Source: Amycolatopsis bartoniae
GTDB lineage: Bacteria; Actinomycetota; Actinomycetes; Mycobacteriales; Pseudonocardiaceae
Reading direction: 5' to 3'
DNA: 64,000 nucleotides
Assembly: GCF_014191255.1 (NCBI RefSeq)
Contig: NZ_JACHWH010000005.1
Location: 186,001 to 250,000 of the forward strand
Each line of letters opens with the position of its first letter. The stretch's first letter is position 1. Below the pieces are notes generated by a model, which saw nothing but the letters and a program-made list of their open reading frames with translations, was not told the DNA's origin and ran no database searches. The translations under genes and the position numbers were made by a program. Below, piece by piece: positions 1 through 7,807 of the stretch.

Positions 1-541
1 GCTTCGCCTGCCCACGCGTGGAGTCCAATGTGGTCAGTGGCGTGCGGTGCACGTCCCCGGTGACCACGAACCATCCCGAGGCCGTGTACACGACGAAAAG
101 CTCGGCGACGTCACCGGAGAGCACGAACGGCGCCTGCCCGTCCAGCACCCAGCCGCCGTCGCGCTCGGACGCGGTCACCCCCTCGAAGGCCACCGCGCCG
201 ATCTTCTCACCGGACGCCAGCGCGGGCAGGAACTCGGTGTCCCCCAACGCCATCAGGGCGTCCACGGCCAGCACCGCGGATGCGAAGAACGGCACCGGCG
301 CGAGTGCGCGGCCCAGCTCCTCCAGCACCACGCACCGTTCGACGTGGCCCGCGCCCGCACCGCCCTGCTCCTCCGGCACGACGAGCCCGGTCAGCCCCAG
401 CTCACCGGCCAGGCGTTGCCACAGCGCGCGGTCGTAGCGTTCTCCACCGTCCACAACGGACCGGACGTCGTTGTGATCGGCGAGCAGCTTCCGCACCGTC
501 GACCGCAGTTGCCGCTGTTCGGTGTCGAGCACCAGCTGCAC
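1..541 (-). CDS. Acyl-CoA dehydrogenase, partial (C-terminus beyond window)
   Basis: The first 180 residues of an acyl-CoA dehydrogenase are visible; the rest lies past the left edge. The GTG start at 541 has GAGAGGAGAG just upstream and lies 13 bases after the stop of the neighbouring dehydrogenase. The N-terminal helical domain (LVLDTEQRQLRSTVRKLL) and the GLVVPEEQGGAG segment are typical of the family. Adjacent unequal acyl-CoA dehydrogenase genes are the known arrangement of the actinobacterial alpha2beta2 enzymes acting on steroid side chains, so this is probably one subunit and the next gene the other. The substrate cannot be read from the sequence. Confidence 0.85.
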   Translation of the reverse strand, partial: MQLVLDTEQRQLRSTVRKLLADHNDVRSVVDGGERYDRALWQRLAGELGLTGLVVPEEQGGAGAGHVERCVVLEELGRALAPVPFFASAVLAVDALMALGDTEFLPALASGEKIGAVAFEGVTASERDGGWVLDGQAPFVLSGDVAELFVVYTASGWFVVTGDVHRTPLTTLDSTRGQAK

Positions 542-554
542 GATCCCTCTCCTC

Positions 555-1727
555 TCAGCCACGGCGCTGCGTGCCCACCCGCAGCTCGCGGAAGGGCACG
601 TCGCGGTCGACGACGGGTTCGCGGGGCAGGCCGAGGATCCGGTCCCCGATGATGGTGCGCTGGATCTGGTCGGTGCCCCCGGCGATGCTCGCCGACGGCG
701 TCTGGTTGATCGCCAGCGCCAGCTCGTTCGCGGCCACGTCGCTGGGGTCCCAGGCCGTCGCGTGCGGCCCGGAGATCAACCCCGCCACCGCCACGGCCTG
801 CTGCATCAGCTGCGCACCGGCGAGCTTGGCGACCGACCCCCGCGCGCCCGGCGGCGAGCCGGCCTCGGCCTCCTGGCGCAGCCGCGCGTTGAACAACGCC
901 AGCGCCCGTTCCGCCGCGTACAGCTTCGCCAGCTCGGCGCGCACCACCGGATCGGTGTCGCGGCCGTACTTGCGGGCCAGCTTGGCGAGGTTCTCGTGCG
1001 CCAGCGGGTCGTGGCGCTTGCGGACGAACCCGCCGATCGACACGCGCTCGTGGCCGAGCATGGTGACCGCGGCGAGCCAGCCCTGGCCGACCTGACCGAG
1101 CACGGCGTCGGCGGGCACGCGCAGGTTCTCGAAGTACACCTCGTTGAACGGGGCGCGCCCGGTCATGTCCTTCAGTGGCCGGACGGTGACCGCGGGATCG
1201 TGCATGTCGATGAGGAACATCGTCAGGCCCTGGTGCTTGGGCACGTCCGGGTCGGTGCGGGCGAGCAGCGCGCCGCGGTCGGCGAGGTGCGCGACCGTCG
1301 TCCACACCTTCTGCCCGTTGATGACCCACTCGTCCCCGTCACGCACCGCTTTCGTCTGGAGGCTCGCGACATCGGAACCGGCGCCCGGCTCGGAGAACAG
1401 CTGGCACCAGATCTCGTCCCCGCGCAGCAACGGCCGGAGGTACCGCGCCTTCTGCTCGGGCGTGCCGAGGTCGACGATCGTCGGCCCGCACATGCCCATG
1501 CCGATGCGGAACACCGAGTTCGGCAGGTCGTAGGAGGCCGACTCCTGGTCGAAGACCTGCTGCTCGGCGCCGGAAAGCCCCTGCCCGCCGAACTCCGCGG
1601 GCCAGGTGAGGCCCGCCAGCCCGGCGTCGTACAGCGCGGCCTGGAACCGCTTGGCGGTCTCCAGCTCCTCGCCGTCGGGCACGTTCTCCGCGAGCCACGC
1701 GCGGACCTTCTCGCGGAACTCGCTCAT
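555..1727 (-). CDS. Acyl-CoA dehydrogenase (FadE family)
   Basis: A full-length 390-residue flavoprotein that would oxidise an acyl-CoA to the 2-enoyl-CoA. Family marks in order: GLTWPAEFGGQG near residue 40, the FAD-binding CQLFSEPGAGSD near 110, WVINGQKVWTT near 135, and the C-terminal GGTDQIQRTIIGDRILGLP. The last motif resembles subunits of heteromeric steroid or isoprenoid-type dehydrogenases. The ATG overlaps the stop of a 30-codon frame as ATGA, and the next dehydrogenase gene follows after 13 bases, so all are probably translated from one message starting at the upstream acyl-CoA ligase. Confidence 0.92.
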   Translation of the reverse strand: MSEFREKVRAWLAENVPDGEELETAKRFQAALYDAGLAGLTWPAEFGGQGLSGAEQQVFDQESASYDLPNSVFRIGMGMCGPTIVDLGTPEQKARYLRPLLRGDEIWCQLFSEPGAGSDVASLQTKAVRDGDEWVINGQKVWTTVAHLADRGALLARTDPDVPKHQGLTMFLIDMHDPAVTVRPLKDMTGRAPFNEVYFENLRVPADAVLGQVGQGWLAAVTMLGHERVSIGGFVRKRHDPLAHENLAKLARKYGRDTDPVVRAELAKLYAAERALALFNARLRQEAEAGSPPGARGSVAKLAGAQLMQQAVAVAGLISGPHATAWDPSDVAANELALAINQTPSASIAGGTDQIQRTIIGDRILGLPREPVVDRDVPFRELRVGTQRRG

Positions 1728-1816
1728 GCCGCCTCCTCACCGGACGCGGCAAGCCGCGGCAGTATCACGACGTCGGCGAGCATGGTGCTGGATGGTTCGG
1801 TCGCAAGCTCCCTCAC
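1724..1816 (-). CDS. Possible 30-codon frame inside a repeat element
   Basis: A GTG frame of 30 codons begins in a GTGA overlap with the thiolase stop and ends in an ATGA overlap with the acyl-CoA dehydrogenase start, so it would be coupled on both sides. However, almost the whole frame is a repeat element whose second copy in this window (21171-21241) is shifted by one base and therefore encodes a different peptide. Conservation thus follows DNA or RNA rather than protein. I list it as a frame a reader will meet, not as a convincing gene. Confidence 0.15.
   Translation of the reverse strand: MRELATEPSSTMLADVVILPRLAASGEEAA
1742..1816 (-). repeat. Intergenic repeat element, copy 1
   Basis: About 75 bases between the thiolase stop and the next ribosome binding site are shared with 21171-21241. 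Both copies contain GACGCGGCAAGCCGCGGCAG on the plus strand and then GCATGGTG and TCGCAAGC at matching distances. CGCGGC-AA-GCCGCG is self-complementary. Both copies start at the stop codon of the upstream gene and end just before the next gene, in the same orientation to transcription. A role in mRNA folding or decay inside operons is a reasonable guess. Confidence 0.7.
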
Positions 1817-2946
1817 GAGAGCAGCTCCAGGATCGTCGCGTTGGCCTGCCCGCCGCCTTCGCACATCGTCTGCAGGCCGTAGCGGATCCCGGCGGCGCGC
1901 ATCTGGTGCACGAGCGTGGTCATGATCCGCGCGCCGCTCGCGCCGAGCGGGTGCCCGAGCGCGATGGCGCCGCCGTGCGGGTTCAGGGTCTTGGCGTCGG
2001 CGCCGGTCTCGGCGAGCCACGCCATCGGCACCGGCGCGAACGCCTCGTTGACCTCGAACACGCCGATGTCGGAGATCGACAGGCCGCTGCGCTTGAGCGC
2101 CTTGTGCGTCGCCGGGATGGGCGCGGTCAGCATGATCACCGGGTCGTCGCCCGCGAGCACGGCGGTGTGCACGCGCGCGATCGGCCGCAGGCCCAGCTCG
2201 GCGGCCTTCTCGCTGGTGGTCATCAGCAGCGCGGCGGCGCCGTCGCTGATCTGCGAGCTGTTGCCCGCGGTGATCACGCCGTCCTCGCGGAACGCGGGCT
2301 TGAGCGCGGCCAGCTTCTCCAGCGAGCCGCCGCGGCGCACGCCCTCGTCGGCGGTCACGCCGGCGAGCGGCAGCAGCTGGTCGTCGAACGCGCCCGCGTC
2401 CTGCGCGGCGGCCGCCTTCTCGTGGGAGGCGAGGGAGAACTCGTCGACCTGGGCGCGGGAGAAGCCCCAGCGTTCGACGATCATTTCCGCGCCGATGCCC
2501 TGGTTGGGGCGCACGCCGCCGTAGCGGGCCAGCACCTGCTCGCCCAGCGGGTTCGCGCCCTGCGCGGAGAAGCCCATCGGCACGCGGCTCATCGACTCGA
2601 CACCGCCCGCGACCACCACGTCGTAGTGCCCCGCGACCAGCCCGGCGGCGGCGAAGTGCACGCTCTGCTGCGACGAGCCGCACTGCCGGTCGACGGTCAC
2701 GCCGGTGACGCTCTCCGGCCAGCCCGCCGCGAGCACCGCGGTGCGGCCGATGTCGCCGGTCTGCTCCCCGGCCTGGCTGACACAGCCCCACACGACGTCG
2801 TCGACCTCGGCCGGGTCGATGCCGGTCCGCTCGGCGAGGCCGCGCAGCACGTGCGCCGAGGCGTCCACCGGGTGCACGCCCGACAGGCCGCCGTTGCGCT
2901 TGCCCACGGGCGTCCGCACCGCTTCCACGATCACCGCGTCTCGCAC
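1813..2946 (-). CDS. Thiolase (acetyl-CoA C-acyltransferase)
   Basis: A 377-residue thiolase that would cleave 3-ketoacyl-CoA with CoA. The acylated cysteine is in DRQCGSS (near residue 88), the catalytic His in GGAIALGHPLGASGAR and the second Cys in MCEGGGQANA. I chose the GTG at 2946, giving VRDAVIVEAVRTP, because GAAGGAGGAGCC stands directly before it; the frame is open further upstream but that part lies in a probable repeat. It stands between an acyl-CoA ligase and two acyl-CoA dehydrogenases, completing much of a beta-oxidation set. Confidence 0.93.
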   Translation of the reverse strand: MRDAVIVEAVRTPVGKRNGGLSGVHPVDASAHVLRGLAERTGIDPAEVDDVVWGCVSQAGEQTGDIGRTAVLAAGWPESVTGVTVDRQCGSSQQSVHFAAAGLVAGHYDVVVAGGVESMSRVPMGFSAQGANPLGEQVLARYGGVRPNQGIGAEMIVERWGFSRAQVDEFSLASHEKAAAAQDAGAFDDQLLPLAGVTADEGVRRGGSLEKLAALKPAFREDGVITAGNSSQISDGAAALLMTTSEKAAELGLRPIARVHTAVLAGDDPVIMLTAPIPATHKALKRSGLSISDIGVFEVNEAFAPVPMAWLAETGADAKTLNPHGGAIALGHPLGASGARIMTTLVHQMRAAGIRYGLQTMCEGGGQANATILELLS

Positions 2947-3073
2947 GGCTCCTCCTTCATCCGATTGGCTTTTCGAAGCGGCGGAGCCGCTTGCTCCTGC
3001 GCTGCCCGCTTGCACCGCCGCGGGTTCTCAGCCGTCTTCTCGCGAGGACAGCGCCGACGTGGTGAATTGGCAT
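2947..3073 (-). repeat. Structured intergenic segment, possible dispersed repeat
   Basis: The 127 bases between the ligase stop and the thiolase start have no gene of their own. They contain the hairpin AAGCGGC-GGA-GCCGCTT near 2973-2989 and unusual, non-coding-like sequence. I have the impression of having met similar segments between genes in related genomes, but there is no second copy in this window, so the repeat assignment is inference only. Confidence 0.3.
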
Positions 3074-4699
3074 TCATGAGGAGGCGATCCCGGAGTGAGA
3101 AGGCGGCTGAGGTTCCGCCACCCACACCGTCTCCCCAGTCGTTTCCGAATCGCTTCCCGCCGCGGCGGGGGCCGCGTACCGTTCCTTGAGCCGCCGCTTG
3201 ACCAGCTTGCCGGTGGGGGTGCGGGGCAGTTCGTCCACGAAGTCGATGCTGCGGGGCACCTTGTAGTGCGCGATCCGCTCGCGCAGGTAGGCGAGCAGCT
3301 CCGCCGCCAGCTCGGGGCCTGGGACGGCATCGGGCGCGGGTTGCACGACGGCCTTGACCGACTCCCCCATCTCGGGGTCGGGAATCCCGATCACCGCGAC
3401 GTCGAGCACCGCGGGGTGCAGCGCGAGCGCGTCCTCGATCTCCTGCGGGTAGATGTTCACCCCGCCGGAGATGATCATGAAGGCCCTGCGGTCGGTGAGG
3501 AAGAGAAAGCCGTCCTCGTCGAGGTAGCCGACGTCGCCGATCGTGCACCACGTCGGGTGCTCCGGGTGCTGCGCCTCGCGCGTCTTCTCCGGGTCGCCGT
3601 GGTAGCTGAAGGGCACTTCGTCGCGTTCGAAGTAGACGGTCCCCACCTCGCCCGGCGGCAGGACCCTGCCCTCGTCGTCGCAGATGCGGATGACGCCGAT
3701 CACCGCGCGGCCCACCGTCCCGGGTTTCGCGAGCCACTGGGTGCTGTCGACGAACGTCATCCCGGCGCCCTCGGTGGCGGCGTAGTACTCGTAGAGGACC
3801 GGCCCCCACCAGTCGATCATCGCCCGCTTGACCTCGACCGGGCACGGCGCGGCCGCGTGCACGGCGACGCGGTGGCTGGACAGGTCGTACCGGGCACGGA
3901 CGCCGCCGGGCAGCTTGAGCATCCGCACGAACATCGTCGGCACCCACTGGCTGTGCGTGACCCGATACGTCTCGATCGCGCGCAGCGCCGCCTCGGCGTC
4001 GAAGCGCTCCATCATCACCAGCGTGCCGCCCACCCGGTGCACCGCGGCACCGAAGCGCAGCGGCGCGGCGTGGTAGACCGGCGCCGGGGACAGGTACACC
4101 ATGTCCGGCCCGAACCCGTACATGCCCTGCAGGACGGGGGTGAGCAGGTCGCCCGGCTCGTCCACCCGGTACTCGGGCAGGTCGACCTTGATGCCCTTCG
4201 GGCGGCCCGTGGTCCCCGAGGAGTACAGCAGGTCGGCGCCCGAGGGCTGCTCCGCCGGGCGCTCCGGCGAGCCGGTGGCCAGGAAGGCGTCGTAGTCGGC
4301 GTAGCCGCCGGTTTCCCCGCCGTAGGCCAGTTTGACCGGCACCCCCGGAAGCAGCCCGGCCACCGCTTCCGCCAGCTCACCGAGCGCGGCGGAGACGACG
4401 AGGGCCTTCGCGCCCGAGTCGGTGACGATGTAGGCGACCTCGGCCGGGGACAGGTGGCTGTTCACCGCCGCCAGGTACCGGCCCGACCGCAACGCGGCCC
4501 AGTACACCTCGTAGGCGCGAACGGAGTTGTCGGTCAGCAGCGCGACGACGTCCCCGCGGCGGAGGCCCGCGCCGGTCAGGGCGTCCGCCAGCCGGGTGGA
4601 CCGCTCCTCCAGCTCGCCGTAGGTCAGCCGCTGCCCCGAACCGGCCATGACGACGGCGGGCCTGCCGGGATCGGCGTCCGCGTGGGTACCCGGGTACAT
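3074..4699 (-). CDS. Acyl-CoA synthetase (FadD-type AMP-forming ligase)
   Basis: A 541-residue ANL-superfamily ligase that activates a carboxylic acid to its CoA thioester through an acyl-adenylate. The P-loop LLYSSGTTGRPKG lies near residue 160, the A5 motif is YYAATEGAGM, A8 is the GYLDEDGFLFLTDRR region, and the C-terminal catalytic Lys is in RTPTGKLVKRRL. The ATG at 4699 follows GAGGAGGAGCCGC; the frame continues 14 codons upstream but without a better start. It heads the minus-strand thiolase and dehydrogenase set and faces a TetR gene across a palindromic operator. Confidence 0.93.
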   Translation of the reverse strand: MYPGTHADADPGRPAVVMAGSGQRLTYGELEERSTRLADALTGAGLRRGDVVALLTDNSVRAYEVYWAALRSGRYLAAVNSHLSPAEVAYIVTDSGAKALVVSAALGELAEAVAGLLPGVPVKLAYGGETGGYADYDAFLATGSPERPAEQPSGADLLYSSGTTGRPKGIKVDLPEYRVDEPGDLLTPVLQGMYGFGPDMVYLSPAPVYHAAPLRFGAAVHRVGGTLVMMERFDAEAALRAIETYRVTHSQWVPTMFVRMLKLPGGVRARYDLSSHRVAVHAAAPCPVEVKRAMIDWWGPVLYEYYAATEGAGMTFVDSTQWLAKPGTVGRAVIGVIRICDDEGRVLPPGEVGTVYFERDEVPFSYHGDPEKTREAQHPEHPTWCTIGDVGYLDEDGFLFLTDRRAFMIISGGVNIYPQEIEDALALHPAVLDVAVIGIPDPEMGESVKAVVQPAPDAVPGPELAAELLAYLRERIAHYKVPRSIDFVDELPRTPTGKLVKRRLKERYAAPAAAGSDSETTGETVWVAEPQPPSHSGIASS

Positions 4700-4725
4700 G
4701 CGGCTCCTCCTCGAACCGTGGACTC

Positions 4726-4773
4726 CCTTGCGAGAGTGCAAGGTTCCGGCGGAACAGTCAACACCGACTGTTC
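4726..4773. promoter_or_regulatory. Divergent operator region of the ligase and TetR genes
   Basis: Two inverted repeats lie between the divergent genes. GAACAGTC-N6-GACTGTTC at 4752-4773 has perfect 8-bp arms and is the best TetR operator candidate. CCTTGC-N6-GCAAGG at 4726-4743 has perfect 6-bp arms and lies closer to the ligase start. A related sequence recurs at 5407-5428 before the next ligase gene. Confidence 0.65.
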
Positions 4774-4791
4774 AACGGCTATGGTGGACGC

Positions 4792-5421
4792 GTGGTGACC
4801 GAGACCCGGAACCGGCAGGACCGCGCGGCCGGTAGCCGGACGCTGATCCTCGACGCGGCCGTGGCGTGCCTCGTCGAGCTGGGCTACGCGGGAGCGTCCA
4901 CTTTGGCCATCCAGGCCAAGGCGGGGGTGTCGCGCGGCCGGCTGCTGCACCACTTCCCGTCGCGGGACGAGCTGCTGCTCGCCGCCACCCAGCACCTGAC
5001 GGCCAGCAGGCTGCTGCAGACCGAGGAGCGCGTCGTGGCGCTGCTCGCCGACGTGCCCGAGGGCCGGGGGCGGGTCGAGCGGTGCATCGACCTGCTGTGG
5101 GCGACGTTCCACGAGCCCCCGTTCTGGGCGGCCGTCGAGCTGTGGACCGCGGCCAGGACCGACCCGGCGCTGGCCGCGGCGCTGCGGCCGCAGGAACGCG
5201 CGCTGCGCAACGCGATCCGCAGGGTCGGCGAGCGGATCTGGGGGCCCGCCGTGTGCGCCCACCCGAACTACCCCGAGCTGGGCGAGCTGCTGTTCACCAG
5301 CATGCGGGGCGCGGCGCTGCCGTACATGTTCGAGCACCGGCGGCGCCCGGGCAGCGACCCGCACCTGGCGCTGTGGAAGTCGCTCGCGCACCGGCTGCTC
5401 TTCGCTGACGGTCAGTGTTGA
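4792..5421 (+). CDS. TetR family transcriptional regulator
   Basis: A 209-residue TetR-type repressor. The N-terminal helix-turn-helix covers about residues 18-62, with TLAIQAKAGVSRGRLLHHFPSRDEL matching the usual recognition-helix region, followed by an all-helical ligand domain. The GTG at 4792 is followed by a second GTG codon at 4795 that could also be the start. It lies between two acyl-CoA ligases transcribed in opposite directions, with one palindrome in front of each, so it probably represses both and responds to an acyl-CoA or acid. The second palindrome overlaps its own 3' end. Confidence 0.9.
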   Translation: MVTETRNRQDRAAGSRTLILDAAVACLVELGYAGASTLAIQAKAGVSRGRLLHHFPSRDELLLAATQHLTASRLLQTEERVVALLADVPEGRGRVERCIDLLWATFHEPPFWAAVELWTAARTDPALAAALRPQERALRNAIRRVGERIWGPAVCAHPNYPELGELLFTSMRGAALPYMFEHRRRPGSDPHLALWKSLAHRLLFADGQC

Positions 5422-5428
5422 CTGTTTC
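5407..5428. promoter_or_regulatory. Second candidate operator of the TetR regulator
   Basis: GTGTTGACTGTT here matches the minus-strand reading of the 4752-4773 palindrome, which contains GTGTTGACTGTTC. The flanks (GGTCA, TGACT) preserve an imperfect dyad. It overlaps the last codons of the tetR gene and lies 55 bases before the next ligase gene. Confidence 0.5.
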
Positions 5429-5482
5429 CCCGGCGGCGAGGTAGAAACGGCGTACCTGCCCACCGGATCGCCGAGGTTGCCG

Positions 5483-7075
5483 ATGTCCGGAGTTGCCGAA
5501 GTGCCGCGCCTGCTGGGCCGCGGGATGACGATGGGCGACCAGCTCGCCCGCCACGCGCGCACCCAGGGCGGCGAGCCCGCCTACACCTTCCTCGGCACCA
5601 CCCGCAGCTACCGCGAGTTCGACGAGCGCGTGAGCCGGCTGGCGAACGCGTTGCGCGACCGGGGCGTCGGCTACGGCGACCGGGTGCTCGTGCTCGGCCT
5701 GAACACGCTCGAAGTACTGGAGGCGTACTTCGCGTCGACGCGGCTCGGTGCGATCTGTGTGCCGGTCAACTTCCGGCTCGTGGCCGACGAAATCGCGTAC
5801 GTCCTCGACGACAGCGGCGCCACGGCGAGCGTCGTGCAGGCATCGCTCGCCCCGGCGCTGGCGAAGGCGCGGGAGCAGGTCGCCTCGCCCGGCCCGTGCC
5901 TGGTGTTCGGTGGTGCGGCGGACGGCATGGAGGACTACGAGGAGGCGCTGGCCGCGGCGTCGCCGGAGTTCGCGGAGCTCACCGTGGACGAGCAGGACGC
6001 GGCGTTCATCATGTACACCTCGGGCACCACGGGGCGGCCGAAGGGCGCGGTGCTCACCCACCACAACCTGCTGATGCACGCGTTCAGCAACATGGCGTCG
6101 CTGGAGGCCGGGCCGGGCGACAGGGTGTGGCTCGCCGCGGCGCCGCTGTTCCACATCGCCGGGCTGTCCGGGCTGCTGCCGAACCTCCTGCTCGGCGGGC
6201 GCACGGTGCTGCTGCCGAGCGGGCAGTTCGACCCGGTCGCCGTGGTGGACCTGATCGAGCGCGAGCGGGTGTCGTCGCTGTTCCTGGTGCCCGCGCAGTG
6301 GCAGGCGATCGTGCGCGTGCCGGGCATCGAGTCGCGCGACTTGTCTTGTCTGACAAGGCTTTCCTGGGGTGCGGCGCCCGCGTCCACGACGTTGTTGCGC
6401 ACGCTGATCGACACGTTCCCGCAGGCGGAGGTCACGACGGCGTTCGGGCAGACCGAGTGCAGCCCGGTGACGACGCTGCTGCGGGGCGAGGACTCGATCC
6501 GCAAGATCGGGTCGGTCGGCACGCCGATGCTCAACGTCGAGGTGCGGGTGGTGGACGACGACCTGAACGACGTGCCGCGGGGCGAGGTCGGTGAGATCGT
6601 CTACCGCAGCCCGATGGTGATGAAGGAGTACTGGAACAAGCCGGCCGAGACGGCGGAGGCGTTCCGGGGTGGCTGGTTCCACTCGGGCGACCTGGTGCGC
6701 CAGGACGAGGACGGGTACTACTTCGTCGTGGACCGCAAGAAGGACATGATCATCTCCGGTGGCGAGAACATCTACTGCGCCGAGGTGGAGAACGTCCTGG
6801 CGGCGCACCCGAAGATCGGCGAGGTCGCGCTGATCGGCATGCCGGACGAGAAGTGGGGCGAGACGCCGCTGGCGGTCATCTCGCCCCGCTCGCCGGGTGA
6901 GGCGCCGACGGCGGCCGAGCTCGAGGAGTGGTGCACGGACCGGCTGGCGCGGTACAAGCGGCCGCGGGGCATCGCCGTGGTGCCCGCCCTGCCCCGCAAC
7001 CCGAGCGGGAAGGTGCTCAAGACGCAGCTGAGGGCGGACCGGAAGGCGGGGAAGCTGCCGGTGGAACCGGCCTGA
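5483..7075 (+). CDS. Acyl-CoA synthetase (FadD13-like AMP-forming ligase)
   Basis: A 530-residue ANL ligase. MYTSGTTGRPKGAV near residue 180 is the P-loop, TAFGQTECSPVT the A5 motif, GDLVRQDEDGYYFVVDRKKD the hinge region and RNPSGKVLK carries the adenylation Lys. It is closer to short-form FadD13-like ligases than to the ligase at 3074-4699, so the two probably use different acids. I chose ATG 5483; the Shine-Dalgarno (CGAGGTT) is weak and ATG 5525 is possible. Control by the neighbouring TetR is inferred from the box at 5407-5428. Confidence 0.92.
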   Translation: MSGVAEVPRLLGRGMTMGDQLARHARTQGGEPAYTFLGTTRSYREFDERVSRLANALRDRGVGYGDRVLVLGLNTLEVLEAYFASTRLGAICVPVNFRLVADEIAYVLDDSGATASVVQASLAPALAKAREQVASPGPCLVFGGAADGMEDYEEALAAASPEFAELTVDEQDAAFIMYTSGTTGRPKGAVLTHHNLLMHAFSNMASLEAGPGDRVWLAAAPLFHIAGLSGLLPNLLLGGRTVLLPSGQFDPVAVVDLIERERVSSLFLVPAQWQAIVRVPGIESRDLSCLTRLSWGAAPASTTLLRTLIDTFPQAEVTTAFGQTECSPVTTLLRGEDSIRKIGSVGTPMLNVEVRVVDDDLNDVPRGEVGEIVYRSPMVMKEYWNKPAETAEAFRGGWFHSGDLVRQDEDGYYFVVDRKKDMIISGGENIYCAEVENVLAAHPKIGEVALIGMPDEKWGETPLAVISPRSPGEAPTAAELEEWCTDRLARYKRPRGIAVVPALPRNPSGKVLKTQLRADRKAGKLPVEPA

Positions 7076-7148
7076 GGGTGTTTCGCCCGCCGGACTCCCT
7101 GCCCGTTGCTAGCCTCACGTCGTTGCCGCCGACCGTGAGGAGACCTCC

Positions 7149-7709
7149 GTGCCCGACGAGGCCCAGGGAATCGCCGTGTTCGGTTTCGAGCTGGGCATCC
7201 TCAAGCGGTTGCGCCGCGCCGGCTGGTGGCATGCCGGCGTCCGCGATCCGGAGTCGGTGGCGGAGCACTCCCTGCGGGTCGCCCAGCTGGCCGGACTGCT
7301 CGCCGCCCAGGAGGGAGCCGATCCCGCCCGCGCGGCGTACCTGGCGATCTGGCACGACTCGCAGGAGACCCGGACCGGCGATCTGCCCCACACGGTGCGG
7401 CCGTACCTGACGAAGCCCGACGCCCGCCGGATCACCGCCGACCAGACCGCGGTCCTGCCGTCGGCTGCCGGTGAGTCGGTGCGTGCCGCGGTCGCCGAGT
7501 ACGAGGCGGACGACACCCGGGAAGCCCGGTGCGCCCGGGACGCGGACAAGCTCGAAATGCTGTTGCAGGCTGTCGAATACCGGGAGGTGGGCGTGCGGGG
7601 TGTACAGGGCTGGATCGACAGTGCACTGACGAGCCTCACCACCGACACGGCCAGGCGCGTGGCCGAGACCGCGGTTTCCCTGTCGCCACTCGCCTGGCGC
7701 GAGGGCTGA
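7149..7709 (+). CDS. HD-domain phosphohydrolase (YfbR/HDDC2-like)
   Basis: A 186-residue metal-dependent phosphohydrolase. The order of metal ligands is H in AEHSLRVA (near 39), HD in AIWHDSQETRTGDLP (near 69-70) and D in ARDADKLEML (near 137), as in the YfbR/HDDC2 group, whose characterised members are 5'-deoxynucleotidases. The GTG start at 7149 follows GAGGAGACCTCC. It seems independent of the catabolic genes on both sides. The nucleotide substrate is inferred from the family only. Confidence 0.85.
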   Translation: MPDEAQGIAVFGFELGILKRLRRAGWWHAGVRDPESVAEHSLRVAQLAGLLAAQEGADPARAAYLAIWHDSQETRTGDLPHTVRPYLTKPDARRITADQTAVLPSAAGESVRAAVAEYEADDTREARCARDADKLEMLLQAVEYREVGVRGVQGWIDSALTSLTTDTARRVAETAVSLSPLAWREG

Positions 7710-7807
7710 GACCCCGGGCCGCCCGCGGCCCTGGTCTCCTCGAAGAACTCCGCCAGCTGGTCCACCGCCTCGGTGACGTACGGCTCCGGCGCGTTCGCGA
7801 AGGCGCG

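Noticed and set aside
391-1329. Long open frame on the minus strand rich in Arg, Ala and Gly
   Set aside because: It lies over the clear acyl-CoA dehydrogenase in another frame and shows no family motif. Very high third-position GC makes such shadows common throughout the window.
4726-4743. CCTTGC-N6-GCAAGG as a KstR2-type cholesterol site
   Set aside because: KstR2 sites have CAAG-N2-CTTG; orientation and spacing differ, so I do not assign this regulon.
6340-6362. CTTGTC-TGACAAG dyad
   Set aside because: It lies inside the acyl-CoA ligase coding region in well-conserved sequence and is probably a codon coincidence.
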